In this document: one piece after another, positions 26,421-35,908 of the stretch
Layout: each line of letters opens with the position of its first letter
How positions within the stretch are numbered: position 1 is the first letter of the stretch
DNA from: Bacteroidales bacterium
Lineage (GTDB): Bacteria > Bacteroidota > Bacteroidia > Bacteroidales > S143-33
Direction of reading: 5' to 3'
Assembly (NCBI GenBank): GCA_027031265.1
Contig: JALVRO010000141.1
Location: forward strand, 1-39,106
Length of the DNA stretch: 39,106 bases
Notes under the pieces: model-generated
The model's input: the letters and a program-made list of their open reading frames with translations, nothing else
Database searches by the model: none
What the model was told of the DNA's origin: nothing
Translations under genes and position numbers: made by a program

Positions 26421-26854
26421 CAACTCTGACCACCTACAGACTCATAGCACAGTTATAATCAAAAAATATTTTACAACAGTTTTTTGTTTAACATATCTGA
26501 GTTTGCTAACAAAAATTTAATAATATTCTTTCCTTTCTATATCGTTTTTTATAAACCTTTGGACAGGCACTTGACCGGAACCCTGGAGGAGATTTATAAT
26601 TTTTTAAAACTCAAATTAATAAAATACAAGCAAGTCTGTCTATGTGTATCTAGACACGCATCGATATTTTATCTGCTGGTTTTCAGTGGAGAAGGGTAGT
26701 ATTGCTCATTGTTTTCTGTACTTTGTATAAAAAAAATATTTTTTTGTTATTGCGGAATTGCTGTTTACCAGGCATTTGATTTTGATTTGTTACAAAAAAA
26801 ATTATCTTTGCAACATTTGAAAAGTAGTATTAAAATGTTTAAATCATTGATACG
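26421..26854. other. AT-rich region upstream of ileS
   Basis: This 434-base stretch has no supported gene. It carries the ileS promoter at 26781-26810. A small hairpin TGTCTA/TAGACA lies at 26637-26656. A 71-codon open frame at 26484-26699 has low-complexity hydrophobic and aromatic content and looks spurious. No T-box or other leader structure was recognised; T-boxes would not be expected in this phylum. Confidence 0.45.
26781..26810 (+). promoter_or_regulatory. Bacteroidota consensus promoter of ileS
   Basis: TTTG (26781-26784), an 18-base spacer and TATCTTTG (26803-26810) match the -33/-7 consensus. Transcription should start near 26816, about 40 bases before the ileS ATG. Confidence 0.8.
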
Positions 26855-29800
26855 ATGAAATTTGCTGAGTATAAGCAGCTGAATTTACCAGAGATTAATA
26901 AAGAGGTATTGAAGTACTGGAAGGAGAATAATACCTTCCGCAAGAGTTTGAACTTGAGAGAGAACAATGAGCCTTTTGTTTTTTACGAAGGGCCACCATC
27001 AGCAAATGGACGTCCGGGAATTCATCATGTGCTCTCCCGTACTATAAAAGACCTGTTTTGCCGTTACAAGACAATGCAGGGATATTATGTAGAGCGTAAG
27101 GCAGGATGGGATACACATGGTTTGCCGGTCGAGCTTCAGGTGGAGAAAAAACTTGGCATTAACAAATACGAAATTGGCGAAAAAATATCTGTCGAAGAAT
27201 ATAATCGTCACTGCAAGCATGATGTAATGCAATATACTGATGTATGGGAAGAGCTGACCGAGCTCATGGGCTACTGGGTAGACCTAGATGACCCATACAT
27301 TACTTATGAGCCTAAATATATCGAGTCACTCTGGTGGGCCCTGAAGGAATTATACAAGCGTGGATTGCTTTACAAAGGTTACACAATACAGCCTTTCTCA
27401 CCAGCTGCTGGCACAGCTTTAAGCTCTCACGAGCTTAACCTGCCAGGCTGCTACCGTGACATCAAAGATGTCACGGGTGTGGCAATGTTTAAGGTAAAGC
27501 GCGACGATAGGAGCGAATTTTTGTTCCGTGATGTTGACACTGACCTTTATATCCTAGCATGGACAACCACACCCTGGACACTTTTGTCCAATACAGCCCT
27601 GGCAGTCGGTGAGAAAATTGTTTACCAGAAAATACGAACCTTTAATCCATACACAGGTGAGCCTGTAACAGTTATCCTGGCCACAGATCTGGTTCCTGAT
27701 TATTTCAAGCCCGAAGGTGCTGAGGCTGAGATGAAATACAATCCAGGGGACAAAGTCTTACCATGGCGTGTGCTTGGTGAATATACAGGTAAGGAACTGT
27801 CAGGTGTTCGCTATGAACAGCTATTCCCATATAAGCAACCCGACGAAGGTGATGCTTTCCGTGTAGTTATAGGTGACTTTGTTTCTACTGATGAAGGTAC
27901 TGGCATTGTACATATAGCACCAAGCTTTGGTGCAGATGACATGCGAGTAGCAAAGCAGAATGGTATTGGAGCTCTGACGCTGGTTAGCGAGCGTGGTAAG
28001 TTTGTTGATGGAGTGGGTGAGTTTAGTGGCCGTTTTGTCCGTCCAGAATATGAGCAGGGCTATGACCGTGAGACGAAGGAGATAGAGGAGAAATATGCCA
28101 GGGGTGAGATTAACCAGCGCCAGTATGAGAAGGAGAAAGACAAGATTGCAGATAAATATAATGTGAACATTGACATTGTTGTTAAGCTCAAGAAAGAAGG
28201 CAAGCTATTCAAAAGCGAGAAATATACACACTCATATCCTCACTGCTGGCGTACAGACAAGCCAATTCTTTATTACCCAATTGAGGCTTGGTTCATTCGT
28301 ACTACTGACAGGAAGGAGCGCATGATTGCGCTAAACCAGACCATTAACTGGCAGCCACCATCCACTGGCCAGGGCCGTTTTGGCGAATGGCTCAAGAATA
28401 TGGTGGACTGGAACCTGTCCCGTACCCGTTATTGGGGTACACCTCTGCCAGTGTGGGTTACTGACGACGGCAAGGAAGTCAAAGTAATTGGTTCGTACCA
28501 AGAGCTGATCCGTGAGATTGAGAAAGCAGTAGAGGCAGGTGTGATGAAGGAGAATCCATTCAAGGATTTTGTACCTGGTGATATGAGCAAGGAGAACTAT
28601 GAGAAGATTGATGTACACCGTCCTTATGTGGACCGTATTGTGCTGGTATCGGATAGCGGCAAGCCGATGAAGAGGGAGGAATTCCTTATTGATGTGTGGT
28701 TTGATTCTGGTGCTATGCCATTTGCCCAGCAGCATTATCCGTTTGAGAACCAGGAGAAATTCAAGCGTTATTTCCCTGCTGACTTTATAGCAGAGGGTGT
28801 GGACCAGACACGAGGTTGGTTCTATACATTACATGCTCTGGCAACAATGCTTTTCGATAGTGTGGCATACAAGAATGTTGTGTCTAATGGTCTGGTGCTT
28901 GATGCAAATGGTGAGAAGATGTCCAAGCGCAAGGGTAATGTTGTAGACCCATTCGAGGCTATGGACAAATATGGTGCAGATGCTATTCGCTGGTATATGA
29001 TGACTGTTTCGCCTCCATGGGAAAACCTCAAGTTTGACCTAAAGGGTGTGGAAGAAGTAATCCGCAAATTCTTTGGCACACTGTATAATACTTACAATTT
29101 CTTTGCTCTCTACGCTAATATTGATGGTTTCAAATACGCAGAAAAAGATATACCATACCAGCAGCGCCCAGAATTTGACCGCTGGATTCTGTCATTGCTC
29201 AATAGCTTGATAAAAGAAGTACATGACAGCCTTGACAGATATGATCCGACACATGCTGGCCGTGCAATTCAGAAGTTTGTAATCGATGACCTGAGCAACT
29301 GGTATGTGCGCCTTAACCGTAAGCGTTTCTGGGGCGGAGAATATGACAATGATAAAATTTCTGCTTATCAGACTTTATACACAGCACTGGAGACAGTAGC
29401 AATGTTGATGGCTCCATTGGCTCCGTTCTATGCAGAGCGTATTTATCAAGATCTGAATAAGGTGACAGGACGCCGCAGCGGAGAATCTGTGCATTTGCTT
29501 GATTTCCCACATGCAGATGAGAGTATGATTGACAAGGACCTGGAAGGGAAAATGGAGGTTGCTCAGCGTATTTCTTCCATGGTTTTGTCTCTGCGTCGCC
29601 AGGCAAAAATCAAGGTACGCCAGCCATTGGCCAAGATTCTTATACCAGTGATTGATAGTAAGATAGAGGAACAGGTTAATGCTGTTAAGGATATTATCCT
29701 GAGCGAGGTTAATGTCAAGGAAGTAGAGTTTATCAAGGACACAACAGGTGTGGTAGTTAAAAAAATAAAACCTGATTACAAAAAGCTGGGCCGTAAGCTT

Positions 29801-30289
29801 GGTAAGTTAATGAAGAATGTAGCCCAGGCTCTTGCCCAGATGTCACAGGAAGATATTAACAAGTTTGAAGCAGAGGGTAAATGGACTTTTGATATTGATG
29901 GACAGACAGTTGAGCTCTCATTAGACGAAGTAGAAATAATCACAGAAGACATGCCAGGCTGGATGGTCAAGACTGAAGGAAAATATACTGTGGCTTTGGA
30001 CGTTACTATAACAGACGAGCTCAGAAACGAAGGTATTGCACGCGAACTTGTTAACCGTATCCAGAATTTCCGCAAGGAGCTTGACTTGAATCTAACGGAC
30101 CGTATACTGGTATTTGTAGAGAATAAACCATTGGTTCGGGGTGCAATAGAATCTCATGCTGACTATATTAAAAATCAAACTTTGGCAAGGTCTTTGGAAC
30201 TGGTTGACAGTCCAATAGACGGTTATCCGAAAAAAGATGTTGAAGTTTATGACGAAACACTGTATATTCAGATACAAAAATTAAACTAG
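26855..30289 (+). CDS. ileS: isoleucine--tRNA ligase, type 2 with altered HIGH motif
   Basis: Charges tRNA-Ile with isoleucine, with ATP, in the cytoplasm. The 1144-residue length and absence of the C-terminal zinc-binding Cys cluster of the E. coli type identify an IleRS2-like enzyme. The Rossmann core begins at about residue 40 (FYEGPPSANG). The CP1 editing domain (about 190-420) includes LAWTTTPWTLLSNTALAV. The second signature is K688-M-S-K-R in GEKMSKRKGN, followed by the anticodon-binding domain and a long C-terminal extension. The first signature reads G55-I-H-H instead of HIGH, the GxHH variant known from some type 2 enzymes. It has a consensus promoter and is followed after 21 bases by the DksA-like gene. 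Confidence 0.96.
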   Translation: MKFAEYKQLNLPEINKEVLKYWKENNTFRKSLNLRENNEPFVFYEGPPSANGRPGIHHVLSRTIKDLFCRYKTMQGYYVERKAGWDTHGLPVELQVEKKLGINKYEIGEKISVEEYNRHCKHDVMQYTDVWEELTELMGYWVDLDDPYITYEPKYIESLWWALKELYKRGLLYKGYTIQPFSPAAGTALSSHELNLPGCYRDIKDVTGVAMFKVKRDDRSEFLFRDVDTDLYILAWTTTPWTLLSNTALAVGEKIVYQKIRTFNPYTGEPVTVILATDLVPDYFKPEGAEAEMKYNPGDKVLPWRVLGEYTGKELSGVRYEQLFPYKQPDEGDAFRVVIGDFVSTDEGTGIVHIAPSFGADDMRVAKQNGIGALTLVSERGKFVDGVGEFSGRFVRPEYEQGYDRETKEIEEKYARGEINQRQYEKEKDKIADKYNVNIDIVVKLKKEGKLFKSEKYTHSYPHCWRTDKPILYYPIEAWFIRTTDRKERMIALNQTINWQPPSTGQGRFGEWLKNMVDWNLSRTRYWGTPLPVWVTDDGKEVKVIGSYQELIREIEKAVEAGVMKENPFKDFVPGDMSKENYEKIDVHRPYVDRIVLVSDSGKPMKREEFLIDVWFDSGAMPFAQQHYPFENQEKFKRYFPADFIAEGVDQTRGWFYTLHALATMLFDSVAYKNVVSNGLVLDANGEKMSKRKGNVVDPFEAMDKYGADAIRWYMMTVSPPWENLKFDLKGVEEVIRKFFGTLYNTYNFFALYANIDGFKYAEKDIPYQQRPEFDRWILSLLNSLIKEVHDSLDRYDPTHAGRAIQKFVIDDLSNWYVRLNRKRFWGGEYDNDKISAYQTLYTALETVAMLMAPLAPFYAERIYQDLNKVTGRRSGESVHLLDFPHADESMIDKDLEGKMEVAQRISSMVLSLRRQAKIKVRQPLAKILIPVIDSKIEEQVNAVKDIILSEVNVKEVEFIKDTTGVVVKKIKPDYKKLGRKLGKLMKNVAQALAQMSQEDINKFEAEGKWTFDIDGQTVELSLDEVEIITEDMPGWMVKTEGKYTVALDVTITDELRNEGIARELVNRIQNFRKELDLNLTDRILVFVENKPLVRGAIESHADYIKNQTLARSLELVDSPIDGYPKKDVEVYDETLYIQIQKLN

Positions 30290-30310
30290 TAATTAACTAA
30301 ATCTTTTATT

Positions 30311-30700
30311 ATGGCCGAAAAGACAAGATACTCAGACGAAGAACTTGAAGAATTTCGTCAAATTATTCTCGAACGCCTCAAGACAGCTCGCGAAAACTAT
30401 GAGATGTATCTAAAAATTCTCAATCGCGAGCAAGAGAATATTACTGAAAACGACGCCTTTGTTTTCAAAGGTGTGGATGAGGACTATGTTGGGATTAGTC
30501 AGATGGAAGCTGCTATATTAGCCCAGCGCCAGATGGAGTATATCAAAAAACTAGAGGCTGCTCTGGTGAGAATCGAAAACAAAACTTATGGTATCTGCCG
30601 CAAAACAGGCAAGTTGATCTCCAAGGAAAGACTCAGGGCAGTACCACACGCTACTCTTAGCATTGAGGCTAAGATGAACAGGGACGTTCTGGGTGACTGA
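30311..30700 (+). CDS. DksA/TraR-like protein with degenerate zinc finger
   Basis: A 129-residue member of the DksA/TraR fold, small coiled-coil proteins that insert into the RNA polymerase secondary channel. The N-terminal coiled coil covers about residues 8-95, with acidic residues near its turn (NITENDAF and VDEDY). The C-terminal finger reads YGICRKTGKLISKERLRAVP (residues 92-111). Only one of the usual four cysteines remains, so zinc is unlikely to be held in the normal way. This form is widespread in Bacteroidota. It is cotranscribed with ileS (21-base gap) and followed by a strong terminator. Whether it responds to ppGpp cannot be judged. Confidence 0.88.
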   Translation: MAEKTRYSDEELEEFRQIILERLKTARENYEMYLKILNREQENITENDAFVFKGVDEDYVGISQMEAAILAQRQMEYIKKLEAALVRIENKTYGICRKTGKLISKERLRAVPHATLSIEAKMNRDVLGD

Positions 30701-30721
30701 GTATCTTTTGGTTTGTCTCTG

Positions 30722-30768
30722 ATAGTCCAAAGCCAAAAATTTTATAGGCTTTGGACTATTTTTTTTAT
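30722..30768 (+). terminator. rho-independent terminator after ileS and the DksA-like gene
   Basis: ATAGTCCAAAGCC and GGCTTTGGACTAT form a perfect 13-bp stem with a 12-base AT-rich loop followed by at least seven more T. It lies in the 108-base gap before lspA and separates the ileS unit from the lspA-to-lipoprotein unit. Confidence 0.93.
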
Positions 30769-30808
30769 TTTAGCATCAACAAGAAGTTCTGGCGTAAAAG
30801 GACCGATT

Positions 30809-31471
30809 ATGAGTATTCAGAAGAAGCGTTTGATTATTTCGTTGTTAGTAATAGTGTTTATTTTGTTTCTGGATCAGGCTCTGAAAATATGGGTCAAGAC
30901 CCACATGTTGCTCGGAGAAGATAGTTATTTGCATTGGGCCAGTTGGAATATTTCATGGATGAGACTGCATTTTGTGGAGAACCCGGGCATGGCTTTTGGC
31001 TTTAGTTTTCCTGGACTTTGGGGTAAGCTGTTGCTATCATTGTTTCGTGTGATACTTGTGGTGATTTTGATTATTATCCTGGTAATGAATTCTGATAAAT
31101 ATAGACTGGGATTTACAATTTTTCTGTCTGTGATAATAGCTGGAGCTCTTGGTAATCTGATAGATAGCGCATTTTATGGTTTGATATTTTCTGAGAGTCC
31201 TTATTTTCAGCCTGGAGCTGTGCCAGCGCATTTTGTTCCTTTGGGCCATGGCTATGCTCCTTTTTTGATGGGAAAGGTTGTGGATATGTTGTATTTCCCT
31301 TTGTGTAATTGTCATTTACCTGACTGGATCCCTATATGGGGAGGCAGGGATTTTTTGTTTTTTAGACCTATCTTTAATATAGCAGATAGTGCTATCTTTA
31401 TAGGTGTGTTAGGTTTATTTATTTTTAAAAATAAATTAGAATACAATGGGAAAGTTTCAGATAATAGCTGA
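30809..31471 (+). CDS. lspA: lipoprotein signal peptidase (signal peptidase II)
   Basis: An inner-membrane aspartyl protease that removes signal peptides from prolipoproteins. The 220-residue protein has four hydrophobic segments. Both catalytic aspartates are present: D119 in GNLIDS and D193 in FNIADSAI, along with the VENPGMAFGF segment (residues 56-65). A loop of about 50 residues (about 125-178) between the two aspartates is longer than in E. coli LspA and is typical of Bacteroidota. I chose the ATG at 30809: an upstream in-frame ATG would add 32 residues and place translation inside the preceding terminator. The gene overlaps rfbC by 26 bases. Several lipoproteins encoded in this window would be its substrates. 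Confidence 0.94.
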   Translation: MSIQKKRLIISLLVIVFILFLDQALKIWVKTHMLLGEDSYLHWASWNISWMRLHFVENPGMAFGFSFPGLWGKLLLSLFRVILVVILIIILVMNSDKYRLGFTIFLSVIIAGALGNLIDSAFYGLIFSESPYFQPGAVPAHFVPLGHGYAPFLMGKVVDMLYFPLCNCHLPDWIPIWGGRDFLFFRPIFNIADSAIFIGVLGLFIFKNKLEYNGKVSDNS

Positions 31472-32003
31472 ACCTTTACCTGGGCTAAAGTTGTTGCAGC
31501 CCAGAGTCTTTGAGGATCATAGAGGCTATTTTGTTGAGTCATATAATAAGAAAGATTTTCTGGAGATTGGTATAGATACAGAGTTTGTTCAGGATAATCA
31601 AGCTAAATCAGTCTATGGTGTAATACGTGGACTTCATTACCAGTTACCTCCTTTTGCCCAGGCCAAGCTGGTACGTGTCATTCAGGGTAGGATTATTGAT
31701 GTGGCTCTGGATATGCGTAAAAATTCTCCTGCTTATGGGCAATACTTTATGATAGAGCTTTCGGAATCAAATCATTTACAGCTGTTTATTCCAAAAGGCT
31801 TTGCACATGGTTATGCCGTTCTTTCTGATGAAACTGTGGTCTTTTACAAAACAGATGAATATTACAGTCCAGAGTCAGAGGCAGGTGTTTACTTCGCTGA
31901 TCCTGAGCTTGGTATAAACTGGGAGATTCCCGAAAAAGACAGGATTATTTCTGATAAGGATAAAAAATTGCCACCATTCAAACAGGCAAAAATTTTTCAA
32001 TAA
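31446..32003 (+). CDS. rfbC: dTDP-4-dehydrorhamnose 3,5-epimerase
   Basis: The third enzyme of dTDP-L-rhamnose synthesis, which epimerises carbons 3 and 5 of the keto-sugar. The 185-residue cupin shows EDHRGYF (residues 23-29) and FVQDNQAKS. Catalytic H64 is in IRGLHYQ, K74 follows, and the FIPKGFAHGY strand and YKTDEYYSPESE close the active site. It overlaps lspA by 26 bases and its stop overlaps the rfbD start (TAATG). The first two pathway enzymes (RmlA, RmlB) are not in this window. Confidence 0.95.
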   Translation: MGKFQIIAEPLPGLKLLQPRVFEDHRGYFVESYNKKDFLEIGIDTEFVQDNQAKSVYGVIRGLHYQLPPFAQAKLVRVIQGRIIDVALDMRKNSPAYGQYFMIELSESNHLQLFIPKGFAHGYAVLSDETVVFYKTDEYYSPESEAGVYFADPELGINWEIPEKDRIISDKDKKLPPFKQAKIFQ

Positions 32004-32872
32004 TGAAAGTTCTGGTTACAGGTAGTACAGGCCAGCTGGGCGGTGAGCTGCAAAAGATTGCACACAATTACCATTGCGATTTTGTTTTTACTACCACGCA
32101 GGATCTGGATCTGAAAGACATGCCACATGTTAGTGATTTTATCCGGTACGAAGGTTTTGATTGGATAATTAATACAGCCGCATATACTGCTGTGGACAAG
32201 GCAGAGGAAGAGAAAGACGAAGCATTCTTGATTAATAGCATGGCAGTGTTCAATATGATTCAGGCTGCTGAGTGGATTGGTGCTAAGTTTATACATATTT
32301 CCACAGATTATGTTTTTGATGGACGGAAATCTACTCCTTATACAGAGCAAGACGAAATAAACCCCCAGAGTGTTTATGCCCAGAGCAAAGCCGAGGGTGA
32401 GAAATATGTGCTAAAATACAATTTTGGCATAGTGATACGTTCATCATGGCTTTATTCAGAATTTGGGCACAACTTTGTCAAGACAATGCTGCGCCTGGCC
32501 AGTCAGAGAGACGAGATAAGTGTGGTTTTTGATCAGGTGGGAACTCCTACTTATGCCCGGGACCTGGCAGAGATGATAATGACTATTATTCAGCGTCACG
32601 AGAAAGGTGGGCAGTTAATAGAACCAGGTCTTTATCATTTTTCCAATGAGGGTGTGGCTTCGTGGTATGATTTTGCACAGACAATATTTGAGTATTCGGG
32701 CAAAAATGTGAGACTCTTGCCTATCAGAACGCATCAACTCCTCCGTCCTGCTCCACGCCCAGCATATAGCGTGCTGGATAAGTCAAAGATCAAAAATCTA
32801 TACAATATTACCATCCCACATTGGAGACAGAGTCTCAGGAAAGCTATCAAAAGAATCGAAAAGAGTCTTTAA
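32003..32872 (+). CDS. rfbD: dTDP-4-dehydrorhamnose reductase
   Basis: The last step to dTDP-L-rhamnose: NAD(P)H-dependent reduction at carbon 4. The 289-residue SDR enzyme has the Rossmann motif VTGSTGQLGGEL (residues 5-16). INTAAYTAVDKAEEE follows (56-70), then the substrate strand STDYVFDG (100-107) and the catalytic pair Y125 and K129 in YAQSKAEGEKY. It overlaps rfbC by one base, implying coupled translation, and lptD starts 16 bases downstream. Rhamnose is commonly a constituent of surface polysaccharide, in keeping with the neighbouring LPS export gene. Confidence 0.95.
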   Translation: MKVLVTGSTGQLGGELQKIAHNYHCDFVFTTTQDLDLKDMPHVSDFIRYEGFDWIINTAAYTAVDKAEEEKDEAFLINSMAVFNMIQAAEWIGAKFIHISTDYVFDGRKSTPYTEQDEINPQSVYAQSKAEGEKYVLKYNFGIVIRSSWLYSEFGHNFVKTMLRLASQRDEISVVFDQVGTPTYARDLAEMIMTIIQRHEKGGQLIEPGLYHFSNEGVASWYDFAQTIFEYSGKNVRLLPIRTHQLLRPAPRPAYSVLDKSKIKNLYNITIPHWRQSLRKAIKRIEKSL

Positions 32873-32888
32873 CAAACCAAAGACTATA

Positions 32889-35492
32889 ATGAGTAGACAG
32901 ATTAAATATTTGATAATCAATGTAATATTATTTTTCCCATTACTAGCCTTCCCACAGCAAGTAGATAGCCTGAGGCTTGATTCACTGCGCAGGGATTCTT
33001 TACTTATTGACACCATAACACACGGTGATAGCCTACAGATAACGGTTGCGAATACAGCAGATACAAATAAACCAAAACCCCTGGATAGACTGATAGAATA
33101 TGAGGCCAGGGATTCCTTGCATCTTTATATGGATAGTATGATTACTTACTTGTATCGTAAGGTCGACCTCAAAAGCGAGGATATGGAGCTTAAAGCTGGT
33201 AAGGTCAGGGTTGATATCCGGCACAACCAGCTTGAGGCTTTTGTAACTTATGATAGCATTGGACGTATTGATGAAAAGCCTGAATTTTCGAATAAAGACG
33301 ACAATTTTACTGCATATTACATGAAATATAACTTCAAGACACGAAAAGGATATGCTACAAATGTAAAGACCGAACAACCAGAAGGTTACCTGCATGGGGC
33401 ACAGGTAAAAATATTCCCATCCGGTATTACAAACATTCTGCATGGCAAGTTTACCACATGTAATCTGGACCGTCCACATTATTATATAAAACTCTCCCGT
33501 GCTAAATATATTCCTAACAAAAGTATTGTTACAGGACCTTTTTACTTTGTTATTGAGGATATTCCATTTCCCATTGGTTTGCCGTTTGGATATTTTCCAC
33601 AGCGAAAATATAATAGCTCTGGTATAGTACAGCCACAGCTCTTTCAGGAGCAAGAACGTGGTATAGGTCTTATTAATGGTGGTTATTACTTTGTGATTAA
33701 TGACAATATGGACTTTGAGGTGCTGGCAGATGTATTCTCCAAGGGTAGCTGGGGTCTGCATACCCGGCTTAGAGTTAATGACCGGTATAGGTATCAGTCC
33801 ACATTCTCGTTCAATTATACACATAGAGCCTCTGGTGAAAAAATATTATTAGATAGTCGCAGGAGCAATATGTTTAATGTGCAGTTTAGATTTAACCAGA
33901 AACAAAAAGCCAATCCAACTTTGCATTTCTCGGCAAATGTGAATTATTCCAAGGGAAATTATGATCAGTATAATGCGGTTAATATCCTGCAATTTGTGAA
34001 AAGCACTTCACAATCTTCTATCAACCTGACCAAAGATTTTCGTGGCACACCTTTCCGGCTTTCTGTGAATGGGTCTGTAACACAGACTTTCAAAGATAGT
34101 ACAACGATATTGAATATTAATGCACCTCGCCTGACTCTTAACATGAATCGTATCCAGCCATTCAAAAAGTTATTCAAGCCAGGGTCTAAGTCATGGTTTA
34201 AGGATTTTTCTGTAGGTTTTAAGGCCCAGTATAGCAGCAGTTTACCAAGTATTGTCGATACTGTGCTTTATTATCATCTAGATACACTCAAATATCTGGT
34301 ACAGAATGGGTTTAGCTATAACGTGCCAATAAGTTTTAAACCTGTCCGTGTTCTCCATTACATCAATATTTCTCCTGCTATATGGTACCAGGGCTGGATA
34401 TACACATCTTATATACACAAATACATGGTCAATGACACCACAGTAGAAGTTGATACAATCTATCGTTTACGTCATGCTTATAATTATAACCTGAGTCTGA
34501 GTGCTTCGACAAATCTTTATGGCCTTTTCAGGATTAATGCTCTGGGAATAAAGGCTATACGTCATAAGATGACCCCAGGTATTGGTTTTTCTTACAAGCC
34601 AGATTTCGGTGATCCTAAATATGGTTTTTACCAGCCTGAGCCTGATGATACCACAGGAACCAAATTTTACAATGTATTTTACATGCGTCCACTGGGTTCC
34701 CCAACACCAGGACTTCAGAAAAATCTTAATTTCGGTATTAATAATACATTCGAGATGAAAATCAGGCAAAAACAGGGCGATACTATTATTGACAAAAAGG
34801 TCAAGTTGCTGGATAGGTTTAATATATCTGGAAGCTATAACTTTGCAGCAGATTCGCTCAGATTCAGTCTTATACGAATCAATGCTAGCACTCATATCAA
34901 GCAAACTAATTTTTCTCTCATAGCTACATTTGATCCATATACAATAGACCACAGTGGCCGTAGAATCAATGTTTATGAGTATACAGTATCAGGCAAACCT
35001 TTGAGACTGACTAGCGTTCGGTTCAATACAAACCTGTCGCTCAAATCAGAGGATTTTAACAAACAAAAACAAACACCTGCTAAAAAAGGCAAGGGTCAAA
35101 AGCAACAAACAGAAAAGGAGCAATATATACCTTACAAATACTTTGAGCCTAATTGGAACTTTAACCTCAGGTATAGTTTCACGCTCAGGAATGTTTTTGA
35201 CCGCAAGACAGGTACATCAGTGATAAATATTTCCCAGGTTTTGAACTTTACATTTGTTATAAATCCCACGCCTTACTGGAAGGTCAGTATATTCTCTGGT
35301 TATGATTTTAATAAAAAACAAATAGTACCTCCTACATTTTATATATATCGTGATCTGCATTGCTGGGAGATGGCTCTGCAGGTCATACCATCTGGTAAGA
35401 TGAAAAGCTATTTGTTTACAGTCAGGATAAAATCGCCAATGTTTAGCTTCTTCGAATTCAAACGTCAGCGTAGTTGGCACGATAATTTCTAG
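32889..35492 (+). CDS. lptD: LptD-like outer-membrane LPS assembly protein
   Basis: A predicted outer-membrane beta-barrel that inserts LPS or LOS into the outer leaflet. The 867-residue protein has a signal peptide (about 1-22, ending LAFPQ). A Ser/Leu/Asp-rich linker follows, then an OstA-like periplasmic domain (about 65-190). The barrel starts with the FYFVIEDIPFPIGLPFGYFP stretch that is characteristic of Bacteroidota LptD. The rest alternates amphipathic strands and turns to the C-terminus, which ends in F. A Lys/Gln-rich segment near residue 720-735 is probably a surface loop. It lacks clear equivalents of the E. coli disulfide cysteines. It follows rfbD by 16 bases in the same envelope operon. 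Confidence 0.87.
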   Translation: MSRQIKYLIINVILFFPLLAFPQQVDSLRLDSLRRDSLLIDTITHGDSLQITVANTADTNKPKPLDRLIEYEARDSLHLYMDSMITYLYRKVDLKSEDMELKAGKVRVDIRHNQLEAFVTYDSIGRIDEKPEFSNKDDNFTAYYMKYNFKTRKGYATNVKTEQPEGYLHGAQVKIFPSGITNILHGKFTTCNLDRPHYYIKLSRAKYIPNKSIVTGPFYFVIEDIPFPIGLPFGYFPQRKYNSSGIVQPQLFQEQERGIGLINGGYYFVINDNMDFEVLADVFSKGSWGLHTRLRVNDRYRYQSTFSFNYTHRASGEKILLDSRRSNMFNVQFRFNQKQKANPTLHFSANVNYSKGNYDQYNAVNILQFVKSTSQSSINLTKDFRGTPFRLSVNGSVTQTFKDSTTILNINAPRLTLNMNRIQPFKKLFKPGSKSWFKDFSVGFKAQYSSSLPSIVDTVLYYHLDTLKYLVQNGFSYNVPISFKPVRVLHYINISPAIWYQGWIYTSYIHKYMVNDTTVEVDTIYRLRHAYNYNLSLSASTNLYGLFRINALGIKAIRHKMTPGIGFSYKPDFGDPKYGFYQPEPDDTTGTKFYNVFYMRPLGSPTPGLQKNLNFGINNTFEMKIRQKQGDTIIDKKVKLLDRFNISGSYNFAADSLRFSLIRINASTHIKQTNFSLIATFDPYTIDHSGRRINVYEYTVSGKPLRLTSVRFNTNLSLKSEDFNKQKQTPAKKGKGQKQQTEKEQYIPYKYFEPNWNFNLRYSFTLRNVFDRKTGTSVINISQVLNFTFVINPTPYWKVSIFSGYDFNKKQIVPPTFYIYRDLHCWEMALQVIPSGKMKSYLFTVRIKSPMFSFFEFKRQRSWHDNF

Positions 35493-35523
35493 TAAATTTA
35501 TAGCAAACTAAAAATCATTTGTT

Positions 35524-35907
35524 ATGAAAAAGATAATTGCAACTGATAATGCACCCAGGGCTATTGGCCCTTATAGCCAGGCTGTAGAGGTCAATGGTAT
35601 GCTCTTTATCTCTGGTCAAATACCTATTGATCCCAGCACAGGCCATATAGTCAAAGGCGGAATAAAAGAACAGACTGGCCAGGTGCTGAAAAATATTGGA
35701 GCCATACTGGAGGCCGCAGGATATAGTTTCTCAGACGTGGTTAAATCAACTGTCTTCCTTAAAGACATGAATGATTTTGCAGGTATGAATGAAGTTTATG
35801 CCCGCTATTATGCTGATAATCCGCCTGCCCGCGCTGCTTTTCAGGTAGCACGCCTACCTCTGGATGTATTGGTGGAGATAGAAACAATAGCAATTAAATC
35901 TAAATAA
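35524..35907 (+). CDS. ridA: RidA family 2-iminobutanoate/2-iminopropanoate deaminase
   Basis: Hydrolyses reactive enamine/imine intermediates from amino-acid dehydratases to ketoacids and ammonia. The 127-residue protein shows the family pattern [12 protein letters not shown] (residues 10-21) and [10 protein letters not shown]. The catalytic Arg is R103 in [13 protein letters not shown], and the C-terminus VEIETIAI is conserved. It starts 31 bases after lptD and is followed one base later by a lipoprotein gene. Its place at the end of an envelope operon seems incidental. Confidence 0.95.
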   Translation: MKKIIATDNAPRAIGPYSQAVEVNGMLFISGQIPIDPSTGHIVKGGIKEQTGQVLKNIGAILEAAGYSFSDVVKSTVFLKDMNDFAGMNEVYARYYADNPPARAAFQVARLPLDVLVEIETIAIKSK

Positions 35908-35908
35908 A

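Noticed and set aside
26484-26699. A 71-codon open frame upstream of ileS
   Set aside because: Composition is AT-driven (Phe, Ile, Leu, Lys), there is no ribosome-binding context or neighbouring gene, and it shows no domain-like pattern.
30713-30808. Earlier in-frame ATG for lspA
   Set aside because: The added 32 residues would be encoded by the terminator stem and T-run of the previous operon; LspA normally starts just before its first membrane helix.
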